Shown here piece by piece: positions 24,523 to 37,400 of a stretch of 64,000 nt of DNA (positions are counted from its first letter, which is position 1; each line of letters starts with the position of its first letter). The notes under the pieces were generated by a model. It ran no database searches and was not told the origin of the DNA. It saw nothing but the letters and a program-made list of their open reading frames with translations. The position numbers and the translations under genes are program-made. Location: NCBI GenBank assembly GCA_035041965.1, contig JAPYMA010002833.1, positions 1 through 64,000 on the forward strand, in the 5' to 3' direction. The stretch comes from Anisakis pegreffii. Lineage: Eukaryota > Nematoda > Chromadorea > Rhabditida > Anisakidae.

Positions 24523-26312
24523 ATGCAAAGTGTTTGGAATTCTGGACTTGAAAGGTAGTCGAAATTTGATGGCTCAACTGAATTCCCTCCTGTTAACAGC
24601 TCATAGGTAATCTATGTTCGTTGCAGAAAAGGCTCGAAAGCAAGACAACGCAAACGATCCGCAAAGTTTGAGTCCAAAATAGCGGCTAAGAAAGCAGCAT
24701 CCGAAGCTGCTTCAGCGGCCACAACCGAAGGCACGGTCAGTGAAGCTGGTGTTAGCGATCAGTTGAAGTTGGATCCACGAGAAGTTGACAGTGATGATGC
24801 TGACGAAAAAGAGGAAGGTGCTGAAGAGTCAACGGATTCTGATGAGCCTAATGAAGGGAGTGAAAGTATCGGCAGTAGTGAATCGAACAGCAGGATTATC
24901 AATGCCAACATGAGAATTCAGCAAGATGCTGGTGCAGAGGATCGCTCTGAAAACGATAGTAGTGATGATTCAGAAGAAGAAAGCGGTGAAGAGGATGAAG
25001 AGCAATCTGAACACAATGAAGACGAAGAATATGAGGATACGATTGGAGAGAGTGGAGATGCATTCCGTAAGGAGATAGCTGCGATGCCGATGGGTAAAGT
25101 GAAGCAGTTGAAAGAGAAACTTGGATTGAAGCTATTCAACAAAGCCTTCTTTGGTGAGCAGTCATCAGGCGAGAATGATGCACAAGGGGAATGCTCAACC
25201 AACACAAATTCCAACGTTCCTATGCCGAATAAAGCAAGAAGCAGGACGCACTTCGTGAGAGATAATCCAAAACGGCCACGTGAAATGTCTTCAAAACGAC
25301 CGGTTTCGAAGTATCGAAACGTATTCGCGAATGAAAAAATTGGCCGAGAGAAATTTGATCCACGTTTCGATGAACGTTCTGGACCGTATGATGAGTATAT
25401 CTATCGTAAAAATTATGAATTTTTGGACGGAATGAGGCAAAAGGAAGAGAAGGTCAGTGAATGTTCCAGCAAAGCATTTTTATTCCTTTCTGTGCTTTCT
25501 GTTAGAGAAACTTTTGAAATAATTGGCTCCAATGGATTGCCAAATTCGAAAAAAATTTAAGTGTGATAAATTTGCAGATATTAGCAAAGGAGATAAAGAA
25601 AACCAAACAAACGGATCCCGAATCAGCGGAAAAAATGAAAGAAGTTTTGAGGCGTATGAAGAATCACGACAAGTATGCTTCGTTACTTGTGCTTATTGTT
25701 CACGAAATTTGTCTTTGAATCTTATGAATAGTAGTTATCAGTTGAAGGTGATATCTGATTTTATGTTTAAACACTTAACCATTCGCAAAATTGGTATTCA
25801 GATCGATAGCTGAAAAGGAACGCAATAAAGAGGTGATAAGAGAGTTGAGACGAGAAAACAATGAACGTATGCGACAAGGAAAGAGGCCCATTTATCTTAC
25901 CAAAGGTACCAGTAATCTGAATATTATTATCAGCCATTGTACTATTAAGTTCTTAAAACGCGGCTCTCTTGATCTGATGAAATCATCAGTTATGATCTTT
26001 GATAGTTGTTATAGCCGTTGCTAAAACGGTGAAGTTTAAAAGATTATTGTGATGTTGAGTGATACAAATGGAATTTGAAACAAAATCGCTTGCTTCACAT
26101 TCAAATAATGCCCACCTTATCTTAGATCTTCTGTATGTTACGCAGTGTTTTCGTAAATATAGTAATGAATAACATTTCCATTTCCAGGTGAACTTAAAAT
26201 GCGAATGATGGAGAAGAAATTTGAAGAGTTAAAGAAAACGCATAAATTGGACAGTTATATAGAACGGAAGAGTAAAAAACACAACTTGAAAGGAAACGCC
26301 AAACCGTTCTGA
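24523..26312 (+). CDS. rrp36: RRP36-like ribosomal RNA processing protein
   Basis: Five exons join in frame: 24523-24554, 24627-25452, 25578-25672, 25802-25905 and 26188-26312, encoding 393 residues. RRP36 is a nucleolar SSU-processome factor needed for early 18S pre-rRNA cleavage. The C-terminal half carries the family signature: RDNPKRPREMSSKRPVS, then FDPRFDERSGPYDE, YEFLDGMRQKE, coiled-coil-like K/E-rich segments and RPIYLTKGELK, ending in KSKKHNLKGNAKPF. The first half is a basic stretch (KARQRKRSAKFESK) followed by about 100 residues of very acidic D/E/S-rich sequence, common in nucleolar proteins. That makes it longer than the human protein of about 260 residues. The start lies in a short first exon chosen because it joins in phase and keeps a 72-base intron. 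It is less certain than the rest. The gene converges on the CRAL-TRIO gene with about 426 bases between stop codons. Confidence 0.9.
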
Positions 26313-26738
26313 TAATATAAATAATGCAGAAAGTGTGTGACAATCAAGGAGTAAGTTTTCAGTGCAACTGCACTTGAGTACTGACGAATTGTTTGCTTTG
26401 TTTTGCAGATTATTACTTGTTCTGTGGTTGGTCATTTTATGCTTGTGTTGTTCCATAGAACATTCTCTTGTTAGTGATTTTGTTATTGTTATCGCCTTTT
26501 TGCGTAATAATATACGCAAATATATATTGAAATTAAAAAATTGTCGTTTCTGAACACCTCGCAATCTATTTGATCAGCAATTATATTGTACGCAAAGTAT
26601 TTCTATTGTACTCGCTGAAAAGTTCTTTATAATCGAGCATGCTTCAAAATTATACACACAAAATCGCGTTGCTTTGCAGCCGCATATTCATTCGTGAGCA
26701 TCGATTACCATACAATAGAGCAAAAAGTTGTAAGTGTG

Positions 26739-29700
26739 TCATTGACTCATCTCAGCAATATAATGCACCTTCAGTGGCAGCCAACTGTTTGCTGGATTTA
26801 TGAAGCGTATTCGATATTCACCGCACTCACATGAAATCGCGCCCTGCTCGGGCGATTTCAATGTGGTCATTGTGATTTTTGGCCACAATATTGTTTCTGA
26901 ATGATCTTGATCAAATCGAACCACCTCATATTCAAGATCACCGTTTGCTGTGAAATGCCATAGCAGGGACTGACCATTATGCTCACATTTTCTGAAAGAA
27001 ATATGAATATATTGTTGGGTGATCATCGTGAAACGTAACAGATATTTGATGATTAAGCCGAGAGGAATTAAGCGAACAAGAAGCAACTCCATGGTCGTGA
27101 GCGTACAGTGGGGGAAATATCGAGCGGTAGATCAATGCGATGATTACTTTGACTACCTGATCACTTCAACGTATTCGTTTCCTTTGATTGCGATTGTAGT
27201 GATTCGTGATGGGAGTCGTTCAAAGCCATGCTCTCGCCACAGTTTATTCGCATCGTAATAGTGCTGCGGTGTCACTTGTAGCGCTCGTTTACAAGCAGAT
27301 TCCGGTGGATCCGCATAACCACTATCGTCACGCCGTGCACCACCATAACATTCCGGTACGGACTGTACTGTCGTGCAACTACTATTATTACTTCAGAATT
27401 GACCAAATCATTGACCGAATCAAATCGTACCAACTAACTTTCAAAGCATAGAATAATGTTCGCTTAAAACTTATACTCTTTTAGCAGTGATGGAGAGAAA
27501 TTTTCATACTGCTAATGGATTCATCACAAGTTCACCGAAATATTTTCTATCTTTCACTGAAAATATATGCTCGTATGAAAGTGTTGCGTTGCACCGGATC
27601 AATGTCACACCTCTAAAAGAGTAGATTAGAGTAAAAGTGAGCATCAACCAAGACCTTTGCGCTGAGATGCTCAAGGAGATCGGACGGTTTGTCCAGAAAC
27701 GTGATTCTTGATTGAGTTTTCTTATCCATTATCAACTTGGTTACTTGCCACATTACGCTTAACAGTGCTGGTGAATTGACGATATAGACTTTGATAATCT
27801 GCAGTTGTAGACTTTGATAAGAATTTGATAATAATTTGAGATCAGCGTTAAAATCGTATACCGGATCGATTCACAGAATGAAATTTTAGCTCAGCTTCGT
27901 TGTGATTTTTCAGTGTAATGTCATACTGTGCATGTGAAGAGACTGCATCATGAAGATGCACTTGCAAACTTACAGTTTCACTGAAGTACTCTGACCAAAC
28001 TTTAACGACCAATCGAGCCAGTTTAGCTGGTGTGCTGAGTGGATTCAAGAAGTCGGTGATATTGAGACCCTCAAGATCCAGCACAATAACCGCAGCAGCA
28101 CACGTGCCAGTTTGTTTCTCTTTTGTGAGTACGGCCCGAGTGAATGATTCCAGTAACATAAAGTATGAATGAATCACGTAGCTCAACGGAATAACCTTCA
28201 TAATCTGCAATTGTCCAAAATGTACTTCTATTGCAGACAACATGTCATCGATCTGAACGAACATTTCATTTGTTTGTTAAAACTGAAAAGACGCATACAG
28301 TAGAAGTTGTCGCATGGAAAAGACCTACTGATAGCATCTCTAGTCAATGACTTCAACATGTTTGTGATGACCTATTGTAATAAACAATATGTTTTTTTGT
28401 ATAGACCGCTTTAGATGAATATGAGAACTAGAAAATTGTAATGAATTCTGTACTGAATTGCAATTTCTCGTAAACAAACAGATTTTTCATTCAGCTAAAA
28501 CTACAGTTTGACCATCAAAACTGTAGTTTTAGCTGAATGAAAAATGAGGGTACGAGTTGAAATGAGTGAGGATGCATGAATGCGCTAAGTAAATTACCTC
28601 TTTGAGATCTGTGCCGGCCATCTTCTGCAAAAATATGCAAACATTGCCGGAAAAATGATCCTGCGAGAGGGATGAGATCGAAAAGCGCTGAAAATCGGAA
28701 TTAATAATAGACAAGATCCAACATGTGAAATTCAATAATCGTTTTCACGCCCTTCACGATTTTGGAAGGTTCAAAGAATTAATCGACTGTCTTCGATTAA
28801 TCGCAGTTAACAGCCGCATGCTGCTTGTTCTCACTTTAGATCATTTTGCTAAAATTTCGAAAGAAGTTAAATGCGACAAAATTGTGGAGTTCCACGCAGT
28901 TGTTTCAAATCCCCTCGTTGCCAGTAGTACTGAGTGGTGGAGTTCTTCAAGTTGGATCTCCCAACTGGTTTCGAAATTTGCCTGCAGAGCTCGGGCGGAT
29001 TGTATCCGCAATTCTAGTGTGTACAAATTTTATGTGTTTATATGCATGGCTGCCAATATATAAGCGATATGCGATTGGTTGTTGGAAATTTAATCAGTTT
29101 TTTGAGCTGATCTCAAAGAGACAGTTTCGAAAACACAAATAAGACTTTTTGTGCATTGACCTCAAAAGTTCTCCTAGCGAAATCAAGTTCCACATCGAAC
29201 AGTTTCGTGTCCAGTCGATCGTATCCAATCACTCGACGGTGTTCAAACAACTGATGCATTTTGCGTTCGATCATCTTTATATCGCCATTATATGCACGCC
29301 ACCATCGTGCCAAGTAAAAATCCGTATCGAACTCAGACGGAATTCCCGATACGTGATGGCTGAAAGTTTACAAACTGGTCACAACTCTTCGTTATGACCA
29401 ATTTATCGTTCCTCTATTAATTCAACTATGCCACTTTCATCCAGTTGTAATGTTAAAAAAACACACACACACATAAAACTTTCTTATTTGTTTTGAATGT
29501 TCACTTTCATACGGTACTCAGAACCGGTTGGTAACCTTGAAAGAATTTGAAGAAAAATTCAATCCGCAAAAATGTTATCGCAGATGATACTGAATAATCA
29601 ATCAAATTTTTGTGAACATCAACTGCTGAGCGATGTGAAAAGGTGACAGCATCAAGACAACACGAAAAAAATTCAAAACAATATGTAAGTTTTCGAAACT

Positions 29701-30161
29701 TTTTCGAATGCTCTGAAAAAACAAACGTATACTTGTCAAGGAAGTGAAATTTGTTTTTAATTGATTATTCTCATGCCTGATCGATTACGATAGCACTCTC
29801 ATATTGACAAACTTATCATAACTGAAAACAAGCCAATCACACGTAACACCTTTCGGAAAAAGGTTCTGATCTATGAAGTTTTCACACATTGTAAACAAAT
29901 ATCTAATTGTAAGTGTTTTTGTCAACATCGACTCACAACTAATCATAAAGCAACAATCATTAATTATGAATCTGTTAGTTTAGGTAACCAAACGCCGCTT
30001 CATTTCCTCGAATAATTATGACAAGAACATAACGTACAACCGGAAATTTCTAGTGAATTGTTGCTTTTTCAATTGTGAAAATCTCAAAAGTGCTCTCCAA
30101 CCTACCGTAGAAGTTTAGCTCCAGCGATTTCATCGCTCGTTAACGGCGGTACGGTCAACAT
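26739..30161 (-). CDS. CRAL-TRIO plus GOLD domain (SEC14-like) lipid-transfer protein
   Basis: Seven exons join in frame: 30161-30106, 29359-29161, 28687-28598, 28204-27974, 27720-27655, 27362-27157 and 26991-26739, giving 366 residues. Residues 20-60 hold the CRAL-TRIO N-terminal helical part (FDTDFYLARWWRAYNGD). The lipid-binding fold follows, with VIVLDLEGLN (near 160), a long helix and ITFLDKPSDLLEHL before VPECYGG (near 216) and a DPPESAC segment. The last 90 residues form a GOLD beta-sandwich with LLWHFTANGDLEYEV. Proteins of this layout bind phospholipids or hydrophobic ligands in the cytosol, as in the C. elegans CTG family and human SEC14L proteins. The specific ligand cannot be told from sequence. 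The start was chosen because its CTACG|GTAGG donor joins the next exon in phase. The 392-base intron 3 contains a perfect 27-bp hairpin. Confidence 0.92.
28483..28544. repeat. Perfect 27-bp hairpin inside a CRAL-TRIO gene intron
   Basis: Positions 28,483-28,509 and 28,518-28,544 are exact reverse complements (TTTTTCATTCAGCTAAAAC...) around an 8-base loop GACCATCA. It lies in the intron between exons 3 and 4. It could be a miniature foldback insertion, or a hairpin in the pre-mRNA. Confidence 0.9.
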
Positions 30162-33100
30162 AGCAACGCACCAGAACGGTTCCTCAAATGCGGCTGAGAT
30201 CCCTTAATTTAATCTATCGCTAACAAATTTGCATTTCGATGTTTAATTGCGGCTGGCGACTTTCAACGACGCTTCCATTAAAAAAAGCGCTTTTGCTCAT
30301 TAGAACACACCAACTCGAATGATTCAACAATAAGAGACGAAATAAAATAATTTTCAAACACCAAACAACAATAACAATCAAGAAATGATCAGTTTAAAAC
30401 AACGAAACAATCAATAAAAATCACTTGAAACAATCACTGAAAATACATCCGCCCCATCTTCAATGAAAACATTTCATAGGATGCGGCAAAAAAAAACTAC
30501 AGACTAAAAATCAAACTCGAATTTGACACAGCGATCTCCGTTCATGACTAGATGTGCTGCAGTCTACCAAAAAACCAGTCAAAACAATTTGTTCTCAATT
30601 CTTTCCGGTTCTAATCTGATGTGAGCAATAGAGATGATACAAGTGACCACAAAAAATAAGTTTTTGCAGCAATTTCCTTCATGTTCCTTGTTGCATCCAT
30701 CAATCACCTTTTACTCCTCTCATCACTCTTCAAGCACAAGATGCAAACTACAGTTCAACCATTCAATAAACGATCGAAAGTTTGACACAAATTATTCTTC
30801 TAAAGATTGATCTCTGAATCAAACCACAGTGTGATTTATTTTCTTTTTTTTTGGGGGGGGGGCGGGGGTATTTCCCTCCGATTTGATTAATGTAGCTTAT
30901 TACTTTTTCGCTTATTAGGTCATCAACACCGGGATCATGTGAGTAATCAGCATCAATAGACAGTGTTATTGAAAACGCAGACGTTGAGACTTCATGAAAT
31001 GATAGAATGAAGAGAAAACAGTAATGAGTGGTAATCAATAATCATTAAAATTTTAGTCATTTTCAAACTGATTCGAAGGATTGATAACAAAAATGTAATG
31101 TCATCAGGTATAAGGAGTACTTATCAATTTTGCGTCAAATCAACAAATCTTACACCAATTAAAAATGAATTCGTCGAAATGTAATTAATGAAACCGAAGT
31201 CACTGCCAAATTATTATCACTCACTTCATCATAAACACTTCCCATTATGAAATGAAGTTAGTAGAATCACGAGGTTAAGACACAATGCAATCTCATTATG
31301 TTTATGTGTTTAGCCAATATTCTAGTCGACTTCGGAAAGCCTAAGTTTATGCCCCATTCGGAAATGAAATTATTAACGCCACTGCGGACAACGTTGCCGA
31401 TGCACAATACGAAGAAATATATGGAACTGCTCACTGCCTCGGTACTGTTATGAGCAGCACACATAAAATGGAACACAAAAATTTTCAACCATATTTTGCG
31501 CAAATACATAGAATTGCTAGGTTGCTTCGTAAAAAACACCGAAAATCCGTCAAATTCATGCCGCAGTATCACAAATGCGGATGACCTTCGCATCAAAAAA
31601 TTGTCTCTTTCACATCCGTTCCATACCTATTGATCAATGAATGCTGAGTGTTTTGGTAATGCTGCTAAATTTGTTCGATTGCACATAAAAGGATACGTAT
31701 ATAAAGAATAAAGAATAAAATATTGCATATAAAAGAATCAAATAATGTTACATTGTACGTACACACTAAAAGTCGCCCTTGGCGCCATTGGTGATCTGAA
31801 GTTTAAAATAATGTAAATGATCGTCGCACCTTCTCGTGACCGGTTCTGAATTATTGCTGAGATCAACATTTTTTAGTATTCAACAGAAATTGATAAATGC
31901 GGTGTGGTGTGAACAAATGAAAACTACCAAATAAATTCAGTGAAAACATAATGAAATCATTCAAACGGAAACGCAATTAATGAAATAAAATACAAACGAG
32001 TCAAAACGTTTTTACAGTGTTCACTTCATAGCATTGATTAAGCAAGCCGGAAAACATATGCTTTGTTGAAAAAAGAGAAAAGAAATTCGGCGAACTATAA
32101 TTCTTTTCACTGCTGAAAGGAAATGATGAATTGAAATCTAATAAACTAAATTGAACAAAATAATTTTTGGACAGATACAATGATAAAGTAGCTGTATGAT
32201 CTGAATGAAAACATTCAGCACTAAAGAATTGAGGTTTAACTTTATTATAGATGAGGAGTCTATATTGAAAAACAAATTTGACTGGTATAATGTGTGTGTG
32301 TGTGCGATGAAATACATTTGAATCGATTTCACCTAGTAATTGTTCAATCAAAACTGGTCTTTCAGCAGATGTGAATCACATCTGAAAAGATTTTTACGCA
32401 GCCGTGTGATGCAATAAGAATATAAGTTCCGTGCCTCACATGACTGATTGACCATTTGCTAACAAATTACTTTAAATCCTAACAAACAAATTACTTTAAA
32501 AAAATCCTTCATGATGATTTTACAGTAGTGAATTTGATTCGAACAAGGAATGCATCAACCAATGGACTAGTTAAAATACCATAAAGTGACAGTAAAGACC
32601 ACTGCGATGCATGCATAAGTGTTCAACTGCGAATATCATGATTTCAAACGGCTACAAATATCCAAAAAAGTTTCAAATGTGAATAGCCATAACTAAAGGA
32701 ATCAACACCGCTCATAACAGCAAACGAATGGAATGATTAAAGTAAGAACTTAGATTGACAATAATTGAATAGGGGAATGTGATGAGTTTGAGTCGAGAAA
32801 ACAAAAAACAACTAGTGACGTGCAATCCCCAATTGCTGCATAAAATGGGTGTACCGAGATGTTCAGCTGTTTTATTTGTGGTCATAACATACCAAATGTC
32901 CACAAAACCGGCTCTTATAATACAACGAATTGAAATGAAACCTTCGTCGTCAAACGTTCATCACGAAGCTCTTTAAGAAATGGCCAAAACTCGTTTACTG
33001 ATGAAATAATGTTACATATTTGTTGTTATTACCATACAGTTTAGGCCGCCATATCAGCGGAGAGCACTGTGTCACTACACTATCGCAATCAGTCACAAAC

Positions 33101-34476
33101 GATCGCAAAGTCATTTTCAAAGTATCGCTCAAGTGAACGGTTAAGATTTAACTGATATCTTCGCTTATTGTTAGCGTTTCGATAGGAATGTACAAAACAA
33201 AGACTGAAAATGACTTTTATTTGTAAACATTTAAATGCAATTTGTTCGCATCATGGAACGAAACAACAACGAATATACATAAACAATGCAAATTGAGATA
33301 AAATCAAAGCATCCATTAAAAAATAGATGCAAATTCGAAGAGAAGCAAATAAATAAAGACATAGTCAATGTTGAATGAACGTCGAAAGAGCAGATGCAAA
33401 TGAAGTCTGCGAACGAATCCACTAATCCATTTTGTATTGTATTGTAGAGAATCTTATCAGTGATATCACATAGTGATTTAAAAAAACAAATGTTTTAATT
33501 GAAGCACTGAGGTATATCGCAGAGTTGCATGAATACGATATCGTATACTCGTGAGACCATGAGAGTATCGATGAGAGCATTGACGACCGTCAGCACATGA
33601 TTTGTATATGGAGACGAATACATGCAAAAAAAGGAGGTGAACCGTTGAAGCGGAAACAAGTACGGTGAATAAACTCAAACATGCGATTGCCATACGCGCA
33701 TGATAATGGCGGAATTGTTTTAGGAACTAAGAATGGTATTATAAATGGGTAAATTAATCGAACTGTCAATGAAAATAGCAAAGTAGCAGTGAGATTTATG
33801 AAAACGGTATTGAAAACAACACAAAATAACAACAGATAACAGACAAAATCCGTCAAAAACGAGCAAATAACACAACGATACAATGGCAACAGTGGGAAAT
33901 CAGAGTATCAGTTGCTTCAGAAGCAAAAATTACAGTAAAAATAATCAACTCGGTGACGAACTCCGTAGCACTGGTAACAAAGAAATATGTACATAAGTGA
34001 TATTTACATTGTGTGATGTCATCTACAATTGGTGAACCACGTAATATCAAATACCAATTCAAATACATTTCCATGTTCCTGTAAACTATAAAGCTTTATG
34101 AATTGCATGAAACATGTAATTCCTAAAGCATCGAGAAATTGAAATGAAATATGTACATGTATGCATAAAAGTGACGAGTTTCTCGCCTGATCAATAATAA
34201 AAAGGTGAGGTTGAATATCATCGTTAACTTGCGACATCATAGGACACAGTGCATTTAATTGTTCATCGTAACGTACTAACTGGAATATTAGAACGTACTC
34301 TATCCCATGCTGTATTTATTATGTACGGGAAAGAGGTTTCATAGATTCCGTTTACATAAGAATCGTAACTCAAACATTCCAAAAAGCTGCACCACACCTT
34401 TTTTTAAAATAAAAATGTGAACGCCATGAATAAAGATCTATTCTATAAGAGTCGTAATCATAAACTTAAATGCTTC
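30162..34476. other. Intergenic, no supported gene
   Basis: Between the CRAL-TRIO start and the 3' end of the hAT-derived gene (both minus strand) I see only short overlapping frames. The longest are 109-116 codons on the minus strand (31,596-31,267 and 32,351-32,001), and they match nothing I know. A poly-purine/pyrimidine run TTTTTTTTTGGGGGGGGGGCGGGGG lies at about 30,842-30,868. The region probably contains promoter sequence for the CRAL-TRIO gene near 30,162-30,400. Confidence 0.4.
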
Positions 34477-37400
34477 TCACAAATCCACCAAGCCCTGGTT
34501 ATAACTTAATATTACGCGTTCTTTCCAAAGAGCTGTTGTAGCATCGTTGGAGTTATTCGACCAAAGCTGATTCTGTAACGATCTGAACTGAGGGAATAGT
34601 TTAGCGACGTTTGATGATCCGGCTGGTACTGTGAGACATTTTGAAGCGATCTCGTAAAGGTTCGCGAATGTTGCTTTGTGTCGCAGCCAAAACTGTAAAC
34701 CACCGATAGTGTTCTCGTTGAACGGCCATTTGATATAATTGGACACATAATTTTCCACTTCAAGTAACTCATCAGCATTCGATTGACGCTGATCTCGTTC
34801 ATTGTTCAGCGCTATGTGATTGATCAACGATGTATACGGTGAATTCGGAATTGATTGCTGTTTTTCCAGTTTCTGATCACTCTCGATGTTGCATTCACTA
34901 ATCGCGTTGTCTCGATTTTGACAGATCTGGAAAACACTTTGTAAAGTTCTCAAAAAAGTTTCAGAACAAATAGACAATTTCACGTAGCGGTAAGAGTATT
35001 TTTGCATTTCCGAGCAAAAACCAACGAACTAGTTTTTTGCAAGCAACGAGCGACTACCCTTCGCACGAACGACAAAAAAAATTCAAAAAAGTGACAAACC
35101 ATTTTCTTGGCCAGCTCAACTGCACTCTTTTTGCGCTCATTAGCCAGTAGGAATGCTGTATTGTTGTCGAGAAACGTCGACATTATGTACAAGTAATCAG
35201 TGCCATTCTCAGCACTCTTCAAAATACTCGCAAAATGGTCGTTGAGCGATTGACGAAGTGAACGTGCCAACGACGCAACTTCGGCACACATCGTGTTTTC
35301 GCATACCTTAATGAAAGACTTGTCATCAAATCGACATGACAGCTATGACAATATTTGAGTTTTACTGCAAAAAATATCTTCAATCATTCGGCTGCCGCAG
35401 CAATATTGGAAGAGTTCTCAAACACCGTATCGTGTGAATGGGCAAAAAGTGTTCTCGTTTGCAAAATGTGCAAAAAAACGGAAAACGACAACCAACTGAA
35501 CAAGAAGCACTTACAATGAGATGTTCACTGAGTTCGAGAACGGCCGGAAGTACGTGTGAAATGGTTGGTCGTTCAGTTTGCTGTAGCATCATTGTCATCT
35601 CATAGAATTTATGCAATAGTTTAACAACCTCACAGATACGTTCAGTCAGTGCGGAAGCTAACGGTGTGATATTGTTACGAACACATATGATATCGACAAC
35701 GGGCGATATCTCAATAAACGATCTGGAAATGCTTACTTTTCGATGGTTATTGAATTTCGATGTTTATACAAATGTGGTCTTGAACGTCTCAATCGCACCT
35801 TTCACACTTAGTCAAAAGACGTCAATTCAAATGAATGCAAATAAAAAAAGCAGTTGAAATGACACATCCCAGACGAAGAACTGGTTGGGGAGTTTTTCAA
35901 CGAAATTTTTCTTAAAAAAAGGAACACAAAAATCAAATGCCAACACACTGTACGACCAACAGGAAACTAAAATTACAAAATAGAATTCACAGGAAACAAT
36001 TCAAAGGAATCACTGACAATCCCCAACTTATAGTTAGTATATTTACCTGTATGTGATGTAGACTGTGATCCAATCCGTATCGGCAGGTAGTAACAACTTC
36101 TTACCACCGGTTTCCATGATAAGCGCTTTCATAAGAATTGCCGATTTTGAGAACATCTTGAGCAAATCATAAACACACTCCCTCAGTTTTTGCATCAAGA
36201 CATTCGTCTCGAAACATTCGTGTAGTACGGCCATCAACGTCGAAATAGGTAACAGGGTGTAATCTTCAAATGATTCACAGCATTTGATAAGTGCTGCCTG
36301 CTCAAGATCACTCACTTCGGGTAGGTTACCCCCATCAACACTACTCTGTTTCAATGCATCGCATTTCTCTTCGATCACCAACTGCACGGCTTCTTCAGTC
36401 GACAACTTATCGAATTCATCGCTTGTAAGCGGTTTACCGTTGCCTTGCAACGAATAGATGAATGGCTCAACAAGACTGGCTTGTATTGTACGTCCGATAT
36501 CACCGACAATGCGAAAAACTTTATGCTTAATTCCGTATGTGCACAGCACTTGCTCGACACTCTCTTTGACCGAATCGCTCGTATAATTTTTCATCAACTC
36601 AACAATATCCAACAAATGACGAGTGAACTGGAATGTGTCCGGATGGAAGAAATTGACGACGATGAAAACGAATGCACGACTGAACGGATCGGTTGGCATC
36701 GAGATTGTGAGTGAGATTGAAACGGCATCAACTTTGCACAAGATTTGTTTAATTCGAAGAAACATACTCACGAATTCACTACCAATCAGACTGAACATAG
36801 CGTTCGATGTGATAGGAGTGAAATGCGGGATGAGTGATGAATACCTCTGAAAACAGGACAGCGCAATTGAAATGTTGTACAATAAAGATTTTAAACTCAC
36901 TGAAATCACGAATTTTAGTGAGCTTCGTTCATCTAAACAGATGAATATTCATGAATTAATTGACAGCTTTCACCGTGTATACTTAAACCGAAATTGCTTA
37001 TGAGAAAGTTGATGGAACCGGCTAATGACGAATTGAAAACAACTGGATGGAAGTAGCTGTTTGCACTCACCTTGAACAAGTCATTATCGATAACTGTTAT
37101 TGGCATATCCGACGTTATGATAGCCATCTTCAAAAGTTTCGTTGGTTCAGATTGGTTGACGAGCGGTTTTTGATCGTAGTTCAGAGTGGAGGATGGCTGG
37201 ATTTTAGTAAAATCTAGTTTAATCTCCGTAAGAGCTGATGAACGGTATTGCCCGGTACGTACACGAGGCGTCACGGACATCGTCTAAATTGCAAACATCT
37301 TGATAGAACTGATCTGTTGATTCAATCGATCATCGAATTCAATTACCTTCATTAAAATGACGATGTCACTGATCGTGAGTAACAGTAAAACAAAAACCAA

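Noticed and set aside
32001..32351. 116-codon minus-strand frame
   Set aside because: Very A+T-rich with low-complexity hydrophobic translation, overlapped by another frame. No splice or homology support.
36445..36850. Plus-strand frames of 75-89 codons opposite the hAT-like exon
   Set aside because: They are antisense shadows of the long minus-strand coding exon.
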